Origin: Patescibacteria group bacterium
GTDB lineage: Bacteria > Patescibacteriota > Minisyncoccia > Moranbacterales > GWC2-37-73
Assembly (NCBI GenBank): GCA_022709545.1
Contig: JAKLIP010000001.1
Coordinates: 248,001-312,000 of the forward strand
DNA length: 64,000 bases
Direction of reading: 5' to 3'
Shown: one piece after another, positions 8,211-16,391 of the stretch
How positions within the stretch are numbered: the stretch's first letter is position 1
Layout of the letters: each line of letters opens with the position of its first letter
The notes under the pieces: model-generated
What the model saw: only the letters and a program-made list of their open reading frames with translations
What the model was told of the DNA's origin: nothing
Database searches by the model: none
Made by a program: the position numbers and the translations under genes

Positions 8211-10884
8211 AAACAAAATTATCCCACAAATGTTCGATGTAAAACCGGTTAATCAGACTGGGGATTTGGATTGGAAAAAGATTAGGTCAGTTTCAAATCG
8301 GGATTTTAATGTAGAAAAAAATACCAGATTAAAAAAAATATGCTTGAAAAAACCTGTAAAAGCTTACATTTTGGGCGTTGGCATTGAAAATGAAAAAGCT
8401 CCTATTTTTCATGATCCAGAATTTAATTTAGATGAAATTTTAAAATATGAAGCAATAAAAGATACAGCAAAATATTTTTCAGAAGTCGATAATAAAAATT
8501 CTACAAATGAATCTAAATTAATCCTAGAAAAAATCAAAAACAGCAACAAGGAAAAGGAAGCCGAAGTAATTGCAAAAAAAACAGAGAAACAAATTCAATA
8601 TGAAAAAATATTGCCTATAAAATCTTATAGACAACAAGAAAATATAAAAAAAATAAATGAATATAATCACAAGTTAGAGAATGAAAGAGAAGCAACTATA
8701 ATAAAGCAAAAAAAGGAACTTGAAAAACAAAAAGCTTTATGGATAGAAGAAGAACTAAAAAATAATACGGAATTCATCGAAAGAGAAGAAGTATTTCCAT
8801 CAATAAGCAAGCCTATTTTTAATAATAAAGACGAAACTTACCCACAGAATTTTTCTTGGAGTAAATTTTTTTTACCATCGCAATTTTTATTCCAGTTTGA
8901 TATAAGAAAATCCCTTACTGTATTTGCAGCAGTTGCTTTAACAATGCTGCTTACTATAGGTGGCGGATCATATGCCAGTAGAGGTTTTGGCATAAAAGAG
9001 CGTGTTCTCGGTATTAGCCAAGATGGATTTAATAATTTATCTTCGGCAATAGAGGAAATGAAAGCTCGAAATTTTGAAGGTTCAGCGAAACAATTTTCTA
9101 AAGCTTATACTAATTTTTCCAAGGCTTCTGAGGATATCAATGCTATGGGCGGGGTAATTATAGAAACTGCGCGTTTTATTCCCTTTGCTTCCGAGGTTTC
9201 TTCTGGAAAAAATGCTGTTGAAGCTGGTAAGCATTTTTCAGCTGCAGGACAAGCGCTTAATAATTTAGCAAAAATATTAACTGAGCTAAAAAATCCTATT
9301 GATAATTCAAGTCAGAACGAGCTTTCATTGCTGGATATTTTTAAATCAGTCGAAGAGAATGTTAATTATGCAAAAAAAGAACTTGACGCTTCACAAAAAA
9401 ATATAGATAAAATATCTGCAGATGATTTTCCTGAAGATAAGCGGGATAAATTCATATTACTTAAACAAAAATTGCCTGAAATACGTAAATCAATAGACTC
9501 CTTCTTGAACAACAGTCATATTTTTGTTGATTTATTAGGTGGTAATGGGCCAAGAAAATATTTGTTCTTATTTCAAAATAATTCAGAAATAAGGGCTACG
9601 GGAGGATTTATAGGCAGTTATGGTCTTTTGGATATCTCGAATGGCAATATAAAGAAATTTTTTATTGACGGAATCTTCAATCCTGATGGGCAATTGAAAG
9701 AAAAGGTTGTGCCTCCTATGCCAATCCAAAAAATCAGTGCTGCTTGGAGTTTACATGATAGTAATTGGTTTCCAGATTTTCCAACCTCGGCCAGAAAAGC
9801 GATTTATTTTTATGAGAAAACGGGTGGACCCACTGCTGACGGCATAATTACATTTACACCAATAATTATGCAAAAACTACTCGAAATAACAGGACCTATA
9901 GAAATGCCTGAATATGATGTTACTCTTGATTCTGAAAATTTTACGGAAGTCACTCAATATGAAGTAGAAGCTGATTACGATAAAGAAGAAAATAAACCAA
10001 AGAAAATTCTGTCAGATTTAGCTCCGATCGTATTTGAAAAACTTTCATCTAGCAAAAATATAGAAACGGCATCAAAAGTTATCAATGTTTTTATTAATGG
10101 ATTAAAAGAAAAACAGATATTGCTTTATTTTCAGGACAATAATTTGCAGAATATAATATCCGAACAAGGCTGGTCTGGAGAAATTATATCAACAAAAAGT
10201 GATTATTTGAGTGTTGTAAATACCAATATAAACGGATTTAAAACAGATGCTGTTATAAATGAAAGTATCCAACATGATGCAGAAATAAAAGAAGATGGCT
10301 CAATTATTGATACGGTTACTATTACACGAAAACATAATGGTGGCAATTATAAACATGACTGGTTGAATAAAGTTAATGCTGATTATATGAGAGTTTATGT
10401 TCCGGAAGGATCTAAACTGTTAGAGACTAGCGGACAAACTCGTGAAATTAATAAGGAACCGTTGGATTATCAGGCTCTTGGATTTAAACGTGATATCGAC
10501 GTACAAAATGAGGAAAATAATACAGAAATTGACCCTATTTCAGGTACTCGTATATATAAAGACCGCGATAAAACAGTTTTTGCAAATTGGGTATACGTAA
10601 GTCCCCAAGAAACAGTTACCATCACTTATAAATATTTATTGCCATTCTCACTTTTCAAAGTTGCCGTGAAAGATTCTCAGCACATAGATTCTTACTCATT
10701 AGTTGCGCAGAAACAATCAGGCAGTATAGGAAGCTCTTTTTTGTCAAATATTTCCTATCCTGAAAATTATAAAGTCAAATGGAGTTTTCCCGATTATAAT
10801 AAGGACTATGGCAATAATTTAAAAAATGAAACAAATTTAACAATTGATCGTTTTGAAGCAATTGTGTTTGAAAAAAATGAATAA
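8197..10884 (+). CDS. DUF4012 domain membrane protein
   Basis: 895 aa. Residues 1 to about 225 are charged and Lys/Glu-rich, probably cytoplasmic, with coiled-coil character around 150-200. A single hydrophobic segment (SLTVFAAVALTMLLTIGGG, about 240-258) is followed by a large outside region with RKYLFLFQNNSEIRATGGFIGSYG and FPTSARKAIYFYEKTGG, the DUF4012 signature. DUF4012 proteins are frequent in CPR and Gram-positive polysaccharide loci. Their function is not settled, though a role in export or attachment of surface glycan is inferred from context. The start overlaps the preceding glycosyltransferase, and MurJ follows 33 nt later. The cytoplasmic N-terminal extension looks long for the family. 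Confidence 0.8.
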   Translation: MVKNKNKIIPQMFDVKPVNQTGDLDWKKIRSVSNRDFNVEKNTRLKKICLKKPVKAYILGVGIENEKAPIFHDPEFNLDEILKYEAIKDTAKYFSEVDNKNSTNESKLILEKIKNSNKEKEAEVIAKKTEKQIQYEKILPIKSYRQQENIKKINEYNHKLENEREATIIKQKKELEKQKALWIEEELKNNTEFIEREEVFPSISKPIFNNKDETYPQNFSWSKFFLPSQFLFQFDIRKSLTVFAAVALTMLLTIGGGSYASRGFGIKERVLGISQDGFNNLSSAIEEMKARNFEGSAKQFSKAYTNFSKASEDINAMGGVIIETARFIPFASEVSSGKNAVEAGKHFSAAGQALNNLAKILTELKNPIDNSSQNELSLLDIFKSVEENVNYAKKELDASQKNIDKISADDFPEDKRDKFILLKQKLPEIRKSIDSFLNNSHIFVDLLGGNGPRKYLFLFQNNSEIRATGGFIGSYGLLDISNGNIKKFFIDGIFNPDGQLKEKVVPPMPIQKISAAWSLHDSNWFPDFPTSARKAIYFYEKTGGPTADGIITFTPIIMQKLLEITGPIEMPEYDVTLDSENFTEVTQYEVEADYDKEENKPKKILSDLAPIVFEKLSSSKNIETASKVINVFINGLKEKQILLYFQDNNLQNIISEQGWSGEIISTKSDYLSVVNTNINGFKTDAVINESIQHDAEIKEDGSIIDTVTITRKHNGGNYKHDWLNKVNADYMRVYVPEGSKLLETSGQTREINKEPLDYQALGFKRDIDVQNEENNTEIDPISGTRIYKDRDKTVFANWVYVSPQETVTITYKYLLPFSLFKVAVKDSQHIDSYSLVAQKQSGSIGSSFLSNISYPENYKVKWSFPDYNKDYGNNLKNETNLTIDRFEAIVFEKNE

Positions 10885-10917
10885 AAATACAATTAGTTTA
10901 AATTTCGAAATATTCTT

Positions 10918-12561
10918 GTGATAAAAAAGCTTATAAAAAACAATTTTTTAAACGAAAAACCGACCGAATCTATTGCAGCTGCGGCTTTTATTATATCTCT
11001 AGCTGGTGTTGCTAGCCGTATTTTAGGTTTATTCAGAGACCGCATTTTAGCCAGTCAATTTGGAGCAGGAGATACACTTGATGCTTATTATGCTGCTTTC
11101 CGTATTCCTGATCTTATTTATAATTTAATAATAGTAGGCGCACTCAGTGCTGCTTTTATTCCTATTTTTACCCAATTCATTGAAGAAAAAAAAGAGGAAG
11201 ATGCCTGGAAACTTTCTTCAGGAATAATGAGTTTACAGATTTATATAACTGGAGCTATCCTGCTTTTATTGGTTATTTTTGCTCCTCAATTTATGCATTT
11301 AGTTGCACCCGGATACGCTGGAGATAAAATGGATTTAACGGTCAATCTTACCCGCGTAATGTTGTTCAGTCCTTTTTTATTAGGAATAAGTGGCATATTC
11401 GGAGGAATACTTATGTCTTTTAAAAAATTTTTAATATATTCCCTGGCTCCTGTTTTTTACAATATAGGTATTATTATTGGCGCTGTTTATTTTGTGAAAT
11501 GGGCAGGGCCCATGGGATTGGCGTGGGGGGTTGTGTTGGGAGCAACACTTCATATGTTAATTCAATATCCTTCTGTAAAATTTTCTGGCTTTCATTTTCG
11601 ACCAATGTTTATAGATGTTTTTAATAATCCCGGTATACGAAGAGTTTTAAAACTTATGTTACCTAGAACAATGACAATTGCAGTCAGTCAGATAAACTTT
11701 ATGATCATAACTATCTTTGCTTCAACGCTTACGGCTGGAAGTTTGGCAGTTTTTAATTTCGCTAATAATATACAGAGTGCGCCTCTTGGACTCTTTGGAA
11801 TTTCATTTGCAATTGCTGTTTTTCCAACATTAAGTTCATATGCTGCCAATAAGAAAAAGGAAGAGTTTATAAGCGCTTTTTCCCACACTTTTAGACAAAT
11901 ATTATTTTTCATTATTCCAGCCAGTATTTTTATTTATGTCCTGCGTGCACAGACAGTGCGTTTAGCGTTAGGTTCTGGAAAATTTGACTGGAATGACACC
12001 ATTGCAACATTTCAGGTTTTAGGTTTATTATCGATAAGTTTGCTTGCTCAGGCTCTATTGCCACTTTTAACAAGGGCTTTCTATGCCTTACAAAATACTA
12101 AAACTCCCCTTTATATAGCTTTTATAAGTGAAGCAGTTAATTTGTTTATGGTGGCCTTGCTTATTAAAAAATACAGCATTTTCGGATTGGCAATCGCATT
12201 CTCATTTTCTAGTTTTGTAAATATGTTTCTTTTAATGTTCTTTTTGCGTAAAAAACTCTCTAGTATTGATGGAAAAAATATTTTAGATTCTACCCTGAGG
12301 ATTTTAGCAGCTTCATTAATCGGAGGCGGAGTTGCACAGGTTATGAAATATGTCGTAGGAACACAGGGAGAACTGGACACTTTTTTTGCCGTCTTTAGGC
12401 AATTTTTTATTGCCGGTATATTTGGTTTAGGCGCATTTTTATTTGCCAGTTATTATTTAAAAATAAAAGAATTTTTCCAATTTAAAGATTCGATAACCAG
12501 GAAAATTTTCGGAGTTAAAAAGGTTATCGAAGAAGATACAGGGGAAGTAACAGGAATTTAA
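10918..12561 (+). CDS. murJ: Lipid II flippase MurJ
   Basis: 547 aa, start GTG. A polytopic membrane protein of the MOP/MVF superfamily with about 13-14 hydrophobic helices. It moves lipid-linked peptidoglycan precursor across the membrane. Family marks: AGVASRILGLFRDRILASQFGAG near the N terminus, YAAFRIPDLIYNLIIVGALSAAFIPIF after it, and ARAFYALQNTKTPL in the second half. In this setting, after three glycosyltransferases and DUF4012, it could instead flip an exopolysaccharide unit (Wzx-like), but the sequence looks MurJ-like. A terminator follows. Confidence 0.88.
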   Translation: MIKKLIKNNFLNEKPTESIAAAAFIISLAGVASRILGLFRDRILASQFGAGDTLDAYYAAFRIPDLIYNLIIVGALSAAFIPIFTQFIEEKKEEDAWKLSSGIMSLQIYITGAILLLLVIFAPQFMHLVAPGYAGDKMDLTVNLTRVMLFSPFLLGISGIFGGILMSFKKFLIYSLAPVFYNIGIIIGAVYFVKWAGPMGLAWGVVLGATLHMLIQYPSVKFSGFHFRPMFIDVFNNPGIRRVLKLMLPRTMTIAVSQINFMIITIFASTLTAGSLAVFNFANNIQSAPLGLFGISFAIAVFPTLSSYAANKKKEEFISAFSHTFRQILFFIIPASIFIYVLRAQTVRLALGSGKFDWNDTIATFQVLGLLSISLLAQALLPLLTRAFYALQNTKTPLYIAFISEAVNLFMVALLIKKYSIFGLAIAFSFSSFVNMFLLMFFLRKKLSSIDGKNILDSTLRILAASLIGGGVAQVMKYVVGTQGELDTFFAVFRQFFIAGIFGLGAFLFASYYLKIKEFFQFKDSITRKIFGVKKVIEEDTGEVTGI

Positions 12562-12587
12562 TTAGCTGCTTTATATATAAATGAAGG

Positions 12588-12616
12588 ACGGGCATATATT
12601 TTTTTGTCCGTTTTTC
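12588..12616 (+). terminator. Terminator after murJ
   Basis: ACGGGCA (12588-12594) pairs with TGTCCGT (12605-12611) with one G-U pair, then TTTT. The lepA -35 box begins right after it. Confidence 0.6.
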
Positions 12617-12645
12617 TTGATTTTAAGGTTTTTTTAATATAAAAT
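12617..12645 (+). promoter_or_regulatory. lepA promoter, leaderless geometry
   Basis: TTGATT (12617-12622), 17-nt spacer, TAAAAT (12640-12645), then 9 nt to ATG 12655. The transcript would start within a few nt of the start codon. Confidence 0.6.
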
Positions 12646-12654
12646 AAACTTTAT

Positions 12655-14451
12655 ATGAACCAAAATAAAGTTCGAAATTTTTGTATAATTGCTCATATTG
12701 ATCACGGAAAGTCAACTCTAGCTGACCGCATTTTGGAATTTACTGGAACTATCGAAAAAAGAAAAATGAAAGAGCAATTACTTGATCAAATGGATCTTGA
12801 ACGCGAACGCGGAATAACAATAAAACTTCAGCCTGTAAGAATGAATTATTCCTATGATAATCAGGAATATGTTTTGAATCTTATAGATACTCCGGGACAT
12901 GTTGATTTCGGTTATGAAGTTTCTCGTTCATTAGCTGCTGTGGAAGGTGCTTTGCTTTTAGTTGATGCGACAAAAGGCGTGCAAGCACAGACACTTTCTA
13001 ATTTATATTTAGCAATTGAACAAGGTTTGGAAATCATTCCAGTCATAAATAAAATTGATCTTCCAAACGCGAATACTGAAAAGACAAAAAAAGAAATCAT
13101 ACACATCTTAGGATGCAAGGAAGAAGAAATTTTACAAGCTTCAGGTAAGACAGGACAGGGAATTGATAAAATTTTGCACGCAATTGTGGAAAAAGTCCCT
13201 GAGCCTAAAGGAGATACTGAAAAACCTCTACGTGCTCTTATTTTTGACTCAAAATACGACACGTATAAAGGAGTGCTGGCTTACGTAAGAATTGTCGATG
13301 GGCATGTAAAACGTGATAATGAAATTCGCATGATGGAAAATCACAAGGAAAGTGGTGTGGTGGAAGTTGGCTATTTCAAACCAGGATTAGTCGCAACAGA
13401 AATTTTAACAGCCGGAGACATCGGATATATCGCCACAGGACTTAAAAGCGTTGATCATTGTCGTGTAGGTGATACGATCACTGTTGAAGATGACAGGGTC
13501 TTAGTTAAAAGCCTACCAGGCTACAAGGAGGTTAAGCCAATGGTATATGCCGGACTGTATCCACTTGAAGGAGATGCTTATAATTTTATGCGTGATGCTC
13601 TGGAAAAATTAAAACTAAATGATGCGGCGTTTGTTTTTGAACCTGAAAGCAATGCAGCATTAGGTAAGGGTTTTCGTTGCGGATTCCTGGGATTATTGCA
13701 TTTAGAAATTATTAAAGAAAGACTGGAAAGGGAATTTAATTTTTCACCAACTATTACTACGCCCAGCGTAGTTTATGAAATAAAATTAAAAGGTGAACAG
13801 GAAAATAAAAAAATATATTCAGCTTCACAAATGCCTGATCCCTCAATGATTGAAGAAATTTCAGAGCCCTATGTGAAAATTGATATCATAACACCCGCCA
13901 AATATTTAGGTGCTATCATGGATTTAATGAGTTCTTTAAGATCAATTTATTTAAATACGGAATATATTGATACGGAAAGAATAGTTCTCAGTTTTGAAGT
14001 CCCATTGACTGATATTATTGTTAATTTTCATGATGATCTAAAAAGTGTGTCATCGGGCTATGCTTCTATGAGTTATGATCTCATTGGTTATCGACATTCA
14101 AATCTTGTAAAACTTGATGTTCTTTTAGCCGGTGATACGGTTGAATCACTTTCTAGGATAGTTCCCAAGGAAAATGCTCATAGAGAAGGGAAGAGAATAG
14201 TTGAAAAACTTAAAGACGCCATCCCGCGTCAAAATTTTGCAATTCCAGTTCAGGCAGCAATTGGAGGAAAAATTATTGCCAGGGAAACAATCAGACCGTT
14301 CCGCAAAGATGTTATTGCTAAGCTTTATGGAGGAGATGTAACACGTAAAAATAAACTTTTAGAAAAACAGAAAAAGGGTAAAAAGAAAATGAAAAACATT
14401 GGCAAGGTCCAAATTCCGTCCGAAGCCTATTTGGCTGTATTGAAAAGATAA
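12655..14451 (+). CDS. lepA: Elongation factor 4 (LepA)
   Basis: 598 aa, the normal length. A translational GTPase that acts on stalled ribosomes and in 30S assembly. GTPase motifs: AHIDHGKST (G1), RGITIK (G2), DTPGHVDF (G3), NKIDLP (G4). The EF4-specific C-terminal domain ends RETIRPFRKDVIAKLYGGDVTRKNKLLEKQKKGKKKMK, split here for reading as RETIRPFRKDV then AKLYGGDVTRK. It is preceded by its own promoter and is probably monocistronic. Confidence 0.96.
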   Translation: MNQNKVRNFCIIAHIDHGKSTLADRILEFTGTIEKRKMKEQLLDQMDLERERGITIKLQPVRMNYSYDNQEYVLNLIDTPGHVDFGYEVSRSLAAVEGALLLVDATKGVQAQTLSNLYLAIEQGLEIIPVINKIDLPNANTEKTKKEIIHILGCKEEEILQASGKTGQGIDKILHAIVEKVPEPKGDTEKPLRALIFDSKYDTYKGVLAYVRIVDGHVKRDNEIRMMENHKESGVVEVGYFKPGLVATEILTAGDIGYIATGLKSVDHCRVGDTITVEDDRVLVKSLPGYKEVKPMVYAGLYPLEGDAYNFMRDALEKLKLNDAAFVFEPESNAALGKGFRCGFLGLLHLEIIKERLEREFNFSPTITTPSVVYEIKLKGEQENKKIYSASQMPDPSMIEEISEPYVKIDIITPAKYLGAIMDLMSSLRSIYLNTEYIDTERIVLSFEVPLTDIIVNFHDDLKSVSSGYASMSYDLIGYRHSNLVKLDVLLAGDTVESLSRIVPKENAHREGKRIVEKLKDAIPRQNFAIPVQAAIGGKIIARETIRPFRKDVIAKLYGGDVTRKNKLLEKQKKGKKKMKNIGKVQIPSEAYLAVLKR

Positions 14452-14495
14452 AAATACATGAAATAATTTTCCGTTTTGTGTTAGAACTATCAAAC

Positions 14496-14524
14496 TTGTA
14501 ATAAGGTTTTATATTTGTTAAAAT
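14496..14524 (+). promoter_or_regulatory. Promoter, leaderless geometry
   Basis: TTGTAA (14496-14501), 17-nt spacer with TG one base before the -10, TAAAAT (14519-14524), then 9 nt to ATG 14534. It drives the cell-division and chaperone gene cluster. Confidence 0.6.
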
Positions 14525-14533
14525 ACTACTGTT

Positions 14534-14647
14534 ATGAGCCATAAAAAAAGAAACAAAAGAATGCGGATAATCTGGATTATCATTACGATATTGGGAATAA
14601 TATCAATGATTGGATTTTCCTTATCCTCGCTCTTTATAGGTTATTAA
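14534..14647 (+). CDS. Small single-pass membrane protein (37 aa)
   Basis: 37 aa. A basic N-terminal stretch (MSHKKRNKRMR) is followed by one hydrophobic helix (IIWIIITILGIISMIGFSL) and a short tail. It lies directly behind a good promoter whose start point coincides with its ATG, and 5 nt before the DivIC-like gene, so I take it as a real first gene of the operon. In layout it recalls the tiny Prli42 type of Firmicutes, but the similarity is only in pattern and no function is claimed. Confidence 0.62.
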   Translation: MSHKKRNKRMRIIWIIITILGIISMIGFSLSSLFIGY

Positions 14648-14652
14648 AATTC

Positions 14653-15042
14653 ATGAAAAGAAAATTTTCCTCCGCAATATTTTTATTTATTATTGGAATT
14701 ATTATAGCCCTGACTGTTTCTACAATTGCAATAAAAGAGGCTTATCGTGGCAGAAAAATAGAAAAAGAGATTAGTGATTTAAAACAACAAGCTGAACGCA
14801 TACAAAATGATAATCGCACTTTTCAAAATCAGATTGATTATTACAATACACCTGAATTTATTGAAAAAGTGTCAAAAGATAAAATAAACTTACAGAAAGC
14901 TGACGAGCAAGTAGTGATAATAAATCAAAATAAAACAGAGATGATTCAGGCCGAGAATCAACAAAATCAAGAAACTGAAGAAAGCAACAACGAGAGTAAT
15001 TATAAAAAATGGTGGTATTTTTTCTTTAAATATAATAAATAA
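14653..15042 (+). CDS. Septum formation initiator family protein (DivIC/FtsB-like)
   Basis: 129 aa. One N-terminal transmembrane helix (about 7-26), then a coiled coil with heptads (EKEISDLKQQAERIQNDN) and the NTPEFIEKVSKDKINL segment typical of the FtsB/DivIC domain. The acidic-polar tail (about 95-115) looks disordered. Such proteins form the FtsQ-FtsB-FtsL (DivIB-DivIC-FtsL) complex at the division septum. It sits between the small membrane protein and the parvulin, with gaps of only 5 and 15 nt. Confidence 0.75.
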   Translation: MKRKFSSAIFLFIIGIIIALTVSTIAIKEAYRGRKIEKEISDLKQQAERIQNDNRTFQNQIDYYNTPEFIEKVSKDKINLQKADEQVVIINQNKTEMIQAENQQNQETEESNNESNYKKWWYFFFKYNK

Positions 15043-15057
15043 AAAAATTTAAATATT

Positions 15058-16107
15058 ATGAACGATGAAAAAAGAGTAAAACTTTCAACATTGATATATG
15101 CTATTTTAATTATCATTGTAATATTTATAGGAGTCATAAGTATTTTGGCTTATGGGACACAAACTGAAATCGGTAAGAGAATATCGGTAACGGTTTCCAG
15201 TATAATACCTTTTCCTGCTGCCATTATTAATTATACTCACCTGGTTTACATAAAGGATGTTGAGAAAGATCTGGCTTCTATAGAAAGATTTTATAAATCA
15301 TATAATTTTTCTGATGAAGGACTGAGAATTGATTTTACAACGTCTGACGGGAAAAAGAGATTGCAGATTAAAAAACGCGAAATTTTAGATAAACTCATAG
15401 AAGACAAGATAATTGAAGTTCTTGCCAACAAAAAAGGAATAAGACTGTCTCAGGCAGATGTTGATAACGTTATTAATCAAACACTTAATGAATATGGGAC
15501 TGCAAATGATATAAAAAGTGATTTATTAAATTCATATGGATGGAGTATGGAAGATTTTAAAAAATTTGTTGTAATGCCAAATGCATATAAAGCAGCACTG
15601 TCTTCGTATGTATCAAATAATGAACTAGATGTTTCTATAGCTAAAACAAAAATTGAAGAAGCCCAAAAACAGCTCATAAAAGGAACTGATTTTGCCCAGG
15701 TAGTGAAGGAATATTCAGTTGGGGCATCTAAAGAAAATGGTGGTGAACTGGGTTGGGTTAAGAAAAGCCAGCTTTTACCAGAATTACAGGATATATTATT
15801 TGGTTCAAAAAACATTGAAAAGAATAGCATCTTAGAAACTTCCATTGGTTTTCATATTATCGAAATAAAAGACAAAAAAAAGGATAATGGGGAAGATATG
15901 ATTGAAATCAGGCAAATATTTGTTGCAAAAGACACTTTTGCAGATTGGCTTGAAAATCAAAAAAAGAATTTACACATATTTATCCCTCTAAGTGGTTTTG
16001 CCTGGGATAGCTCTGCCGGTTCAGTCGATTTTAAAAGTGAGGAAATGAGAAATTTTGAGAAAAATGAACGTTCAAAAACAGCGGGTGATTTATCAATAAT
16101 GTTTTAA
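15058..16107 (+). CDS. Membrane-anchored parvulin-type peptidyl-prolyl isomerase (SurA/PrsA-like)
   Basis: 349 aa. N-terminal membrane anchor (IYAILIIIVIFIGVISILAYG, about 12-32), then a SurA_N-like helical part (KREILDKLIEDKIIEVLA). One rotamase domain follows at about 205-285 with FAQVVKEYSVGASKENGGELGWV and SIGFHIIEIKDKK. It likely helps extracytoplasmic protein folding. The tail after 300 is not recognised. Co-transcribed with the division gene before it and the ferredoxin after it. Confidence 0.82.
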   Translation: MNDEKRVKLSTLIYAILIIIVIFIGVISILAYGTQTEIGKRISVTVSSIIPFPAAIINYTHLVYIKDVEKDLASIERFYKSYNFSDEGLRIDFTTSDGKKRLQIKKREILDKLIEDKIIEVLANKKGIRLSQADVDNVINQTLNEYGTANDIKSDLLNSYGWSMEDFKKFVVMPNAYKAALSSYVSNNELDVSIAKTKIEEAQKQLIKGTDFAQVVKEYSVGASKENGGELGWVKKSQLLPELQDILFGSKNIEKNSILETSIGFHIIEIKDKKKDNGEDMIEIRQIFVAKDTFADWLENQKKNLHIFIPLSGFAWDSSAGSVDFKSEEMRNFEKNERSKTAGDLSIMF

Positions 16108-16133
16108 AAAATTAAAATAATTATAAAAAATTT

Positions 16134-16313
16134 ATGTCAAAACCAGTTGTAAATGAAGAGTTATGTATTGGATGTGGAGCATGTGAAGCTCTTTGTCCTA
16201 ATGTTTTTAAAGTAGAAAACGGAAAGTCCTGTGTTATAAACGATAATTGTGTTGATTGTAATTGCCAAGAAGTAGCCGACAGCTGTCCAGTTAATGCAAT
16301 TTCTTTAGAATAA
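16134..16313 (+). CDS. Small ferredoxin, [4Fe-4S]
   Basis: 59 aa. The N-terminal cluster motif CIGCGACEALCP (C11, C14, C17, C21) is canonical. The second half, CVDCNCQEVADSCP (C39, C42, C44, C51), departs from the usual CxxCxxCxxxCP. It may hold one [4Fe-4S] plus extra cysteines, or an unusual second cluster. The ending CPVNAISL is typical. Starts 26 nt after the parvulin. Its redox partner is not visible; the IscS/IscU genes elsewhere in the window could supply the cluster. Confidence 0.85.
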   Translation: MSKPVVNEELCIGCGACEALCPNVFKVENGKSCVINDNCVDCNCQEVADSCPVNAISLE

Positions 16314-16391
16314 AAAGGTTTTCTTTTCATATAAATATTAAATTCTAAAATTAGCTGCATTCTCGTGGTTAGTTTTAGGCACTTTATCGAC

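Noticed and set aside
16365-16391. Upstream start of clpB
   Set aside because: The extra nine residues are unlike Clp N termini; MDINKFT at 16392 matches the family.
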